Source: Pontimonas sp.
Lineage (GTDB): Bacteria; Actinomycetota; Actinomycetes; Actinomycetales; Microbacteriaceae
Reading direction: 5' to 3'
DNA: 6,251 bases
Assembly: GCA_017852615.1 (NCBI GenBank)
Contig: JAFMKX010000051.1
Location: 1 to 6,251, forward strand
The notes under the pieces: model-generated
The model's input: the letters and a program-made list of their open reading frames with translations, nothing else
Told to the model about the DNA's origin: nothing
Databases searched by the model: none
Made by a program: the position numbers and the translations under genes
Part shown: in pieces, positions 5,536 to 6,251 of the stretch
Layout: each line of letters begins with the position of its first letter
Position numbering within the stretch: position 1 is the stretch's first letter

Positions 5536-6251
5536 ATGGCGTGGTGGGGGAAGAAAAAGGGTGCGGGGAAGCCTCCGCGCACGGTCTCTGCACGCACTCT
5601 CGATACGGTCACGTCTCGGGTGGATGTGGGCTCCCTTGCTCCTCCCGTGGCGGATTACGTGGCCATGGCTGCTGCCCTGCAACTGACGTTGGCAGGGGAA
5701 CTGGCCGCGGCGTCACGGGAAGCCTGGTCGAGTGAAGACGCTGATGATTTGATTGTCTCCTCCGGTATGGCGATGGATCGCTACCGAGAATTCCGAGAGA
5801 TTTTGGCCGACTACGTCGAGGATGTCTCCCACGCGCTTGCCGAGCCCCGGGAAAAGATTTCGCGACACTTTGAGAGATTCGCTAGCCCCCGGTGGTATGA
5901 AGATGTCGCGACTGCCTATGTGGTGACCGGCTTTGCCAGGGATTTCTGGCACCTTCTGGCCACTGGTTTGCCACCGGCTATGACGACCAAGATTCACGAC
6001 ATCATCGCTGATCGCGGTGATGAAGAGATGATGGCCCGCGTGCTGGAGCGTTTACTAGCCGTGGATACCCGCTACACCTCTCGACTAAGCCTCTGGTGCA
6101 GGCGCCTCGTGGGGGACACGATGTTGTTATGCCGCGATGCCATTGCCGCAGGTCAATCTCAGGCACCCGAAACTGAAGTGCGCCTGGAGCCCGTGTTTAC
6201 CGATGTGGTGGCCCACCACACCAGGCGACTAGATCGCCTGGGGCTTATTGC
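5536..6251 (+). CDS. Ferritin-like fold protein, MiaE_2-type (3' partial)
   Basis: An open frame runs from ATG 5536 to the window edge, 238 codons without a stop, and is therefore truncated here. The N-terminus is short and basic (MAWWGKKKGAGKPPR), followed by a mostly helical protein: helices around 36-61, 68-100, 118-145 and 160-205. The start and the segments DYVAMAAALQLTLAGEL (40-56) and FARDFWHLLATGLP (133-146) resemble, as I remember them, the actinobacterial ferritin-like proteins grouped with tRNA hydroxylase MiaE (MiaE_2). Enzyme activity is not established for that group, and I do not see an unambiguous ExxH iron-ligand pair, so tRNA hydroxylation should not be assumed. Context supports the call: Mycobacterium tuberculosis has a related gene (Rv3210c) next to rhlE (Rv3211). 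Polar helices and no membrane segment suggest a cytoplasmic protein. Coding is supported by the long open frame with Actinobacteria-like GC-ending codons. Confidence 0.75.
   Translation, partial: MAWWGKKKGAGKPPRTVSARTLDTVTSRVDVGSLAPPVADYVAMAAALQLTLAGELAAASREAWSSEDADDLIVSSGMAMDRYREFREILADYVEDVSHALAEPREKISRHFERFASPRWYEDVATAYVVTGFARDFWHLLATGLPPAMTTKIHDIIADRGDEEMMARVLERLLAVDTRYTSRLSLWCRRLVGDTMLLCRDAIAAGQSQAPETEVRLEPVFTDVVAHHTRRLDRLGLI

Noticed and set aside
5713..5997. 94-codon reverse open frame inside the ferritin-like gene
   Set aside because: The forward frame is open for 238 codons with a plausible start and family resemblance; the reverse frame has no support.

Overview
The window looks like an ordinary chromosomal stretch from an actinobacterium, most likely in or near the Microbacteriaceae. 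The evidence is moderately high GC, three GTG starts among seven protein genes, an M23-like protein beside xerC, and a DEAD-box helicase divergent from a ferritin-like (MiaE_2-type) protein. These arrangements are familiar in Actinobacteria. The family assignment is inferred from gene content and memory, not from a search.

Left part (1-1594): the 3' end of a XerC/XerD-type tyrosine recombinase (+) runs into a convergent small secreted M23-type protein (-), whose sequence lacks two catalytic histidines. Divergent from that is a ZupT-like ZIP metal transporter (+). In many actinobacteria the gene beyond the M23 protein is rpsB, so the ZIP gene here may mark a local rearrangement.

Middle part (1611-4114): a class II tRNA-Leu(UAG) on the minus strand lies downstream of a minus-strand aminopeptidase P (M24). 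The aminopeptidase gene is divergent from a PHP-family phosphoesterase/nuclease gene (+), with only 29 bp between their start codons.

Right part (4107-6251): a DEAD-box RNA helicase (-) meets the PHP gene tail to tail with an 8-bp overlap. It is divergent from a ferritin-like, MiaE_2-type protein (+) that is cut by the window edge and is open to base 6251.

There is no gene-free stretch over 300 bp. The genes alternate in strand and form no clear multi-gene protein operon; only the aminopeptidase and tRNA-Leu lie in the same direction one after the other. Themes are chromosome-dimer resolution, cell wall, metal uptake, peptide turnover, nucleotide/RNA processing and RNA remodelling. The most consistent non-coding signal is a TANNNT -10 hexamer 6-8 nt before the start codon of the three forward genes with visible starts, suggesting leaderless mRNAs. 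I found no phage, IS, CRISPR or defence locus, and nothing that looks like a new multi-gene system.
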